Assembly: GCA_905234775.1 (NCBI GenBank)
Contig: CAJOJC010000080.1
Coordinates: 2,731 to 8,506, forward strand
Origin: an uncultured Bacteroidales bacterium
Lineage (GTDB): Bacteria; Bacteroidota; Bacteroidia; Bacteroidales; UBA932
DNA: 5,776 bases
Reading direction: 5' to 3'
Below, in pieces: positions 5,718-5,776 of this stretch (positions are counted from its first letter, which is position 1; each line of letters opens with the position of its first letter). A model generated the notes under the pieces. The model had not been told where the DNA came from. It saw only the letters and a list, made by a program, of their open reading frames with translations, and did no database searches. Made by a program: the position numbers and the translations under genes.

Positions 5718-5776
5718 GGGAGTTTTGCCCAGCGGTTATTTCATCGTGAAGAATGGAGTCGGGGCTCGGCAACCCC

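Larger units (their letters stand above)
5458..5776. other. Noncoding region upstream of dnaK, to the right edge
   Basis: This stretch of 319 bases shows no convincing gene. The part next to dnaK is its AT-rich leader (A-rich runs on the minus strand within 5461-5480), followed by a small inverted repeat CCTTC/GAAGG at 5491-5505, the palindrome at 5547-5559, and a short inverted repeat TGTGTG/CACACA at 5615-5620 and 5636-5641. From about 5661 the composition becomes GC-rich and hairpin-prone. No full TAnnTTTG match was found on the minus strand, so the dnaK promoter is not located. Two plus-strand frames stay open to the right edge (from 5634 and 5653), but they are short, have no recognisable product and no preceding signals, so I do not call a gene. 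Confidence 0.7.

Noticed and set aside
5697..5776. Possible start of a plus-strand gene running off the right edge (ATG at 5697 or 5716)
   Set aside because: Fewer than 27 codons are visible, neither frame resembles a known protein, and both lie in the inverted-repeat block, so open frames can be explained by GC-rich composition.
5761..5776. tRNA T-arm resemblance of the final bases (GGGG...CCCC)
   Set aside because: The loop is the wrong size and lacks TTCGA, and no acceptor, D or anticodon arms can be assembled from the flanking sequence.

Overview
The window looks like ordinary chromosomal backbone from a member of the phylum Bacteroidota, probably order Bacteroidales. The reasons are: promoter-like TAnnTTTG boxes (the Bacteroides -7 element) in the divergent spacers, no Shine-Dalgarno sequences in front of the genes, an M13-family lipoprotein peptidase, and a dnaK that stands alone without grpE or dnaJ. 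Coding DNA is moderately GC-rich by eye while the short spacers are AT-rich, which would suit a gut lineage such as Rikenellaceae or a relative. That finer placement is a guess.

Layout, left to right. Positions 1-486 (minus) hold the first 162 residues of an exported M13 metallopeptidase, cut by the left edge. A 59-bp divergent spacer separates it from a complete exported endonuclease/exonuclease/phosphatase (EEP) family protein at 546-1334 (plus). That gene runs tail-to-tail into nadD (1326-1877, minus), overlapping by 9 bp. nadD in turn overlaps the end of gmk (1868-2437, minus) by 10 bp, so gmk-nadD reads as a two-gene operon. A 71-bp divergent spacer leads to the class II fructose-bisphosphate aldolase gene fba (2509-3507, plus). 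fba and dnaK (3574-5457, minus) converge on a strong perfect-stem hairpin at 3523-3560, which can act as a terminator in both directions. The final 319 bases (5458-5776) have no convincing gene. They hold the dnaK leader, a 13-bp palindrome about 90 bp upstream of the dnaK start, and a GC-rich, hairpin-forming block at the right edge.

Functionally these are housekeeping genes: nucleotide metabolism (Gmk), NAD synthesis (NadD), glycolysis/gluconeogenesis (Fba) and protein folding (DnaK), plus two exported hydrolases at the left. I see no mobile element, CRISPR array, tRNA, rRNA or defence-type gene cluster, and no convincing undescribed system. The points most worth checking are the palindrome upstream of dnaK, the short NadD C-terminus at the convergent overlap, the back-to-back promoter boxes, and the structured block at the right edge.
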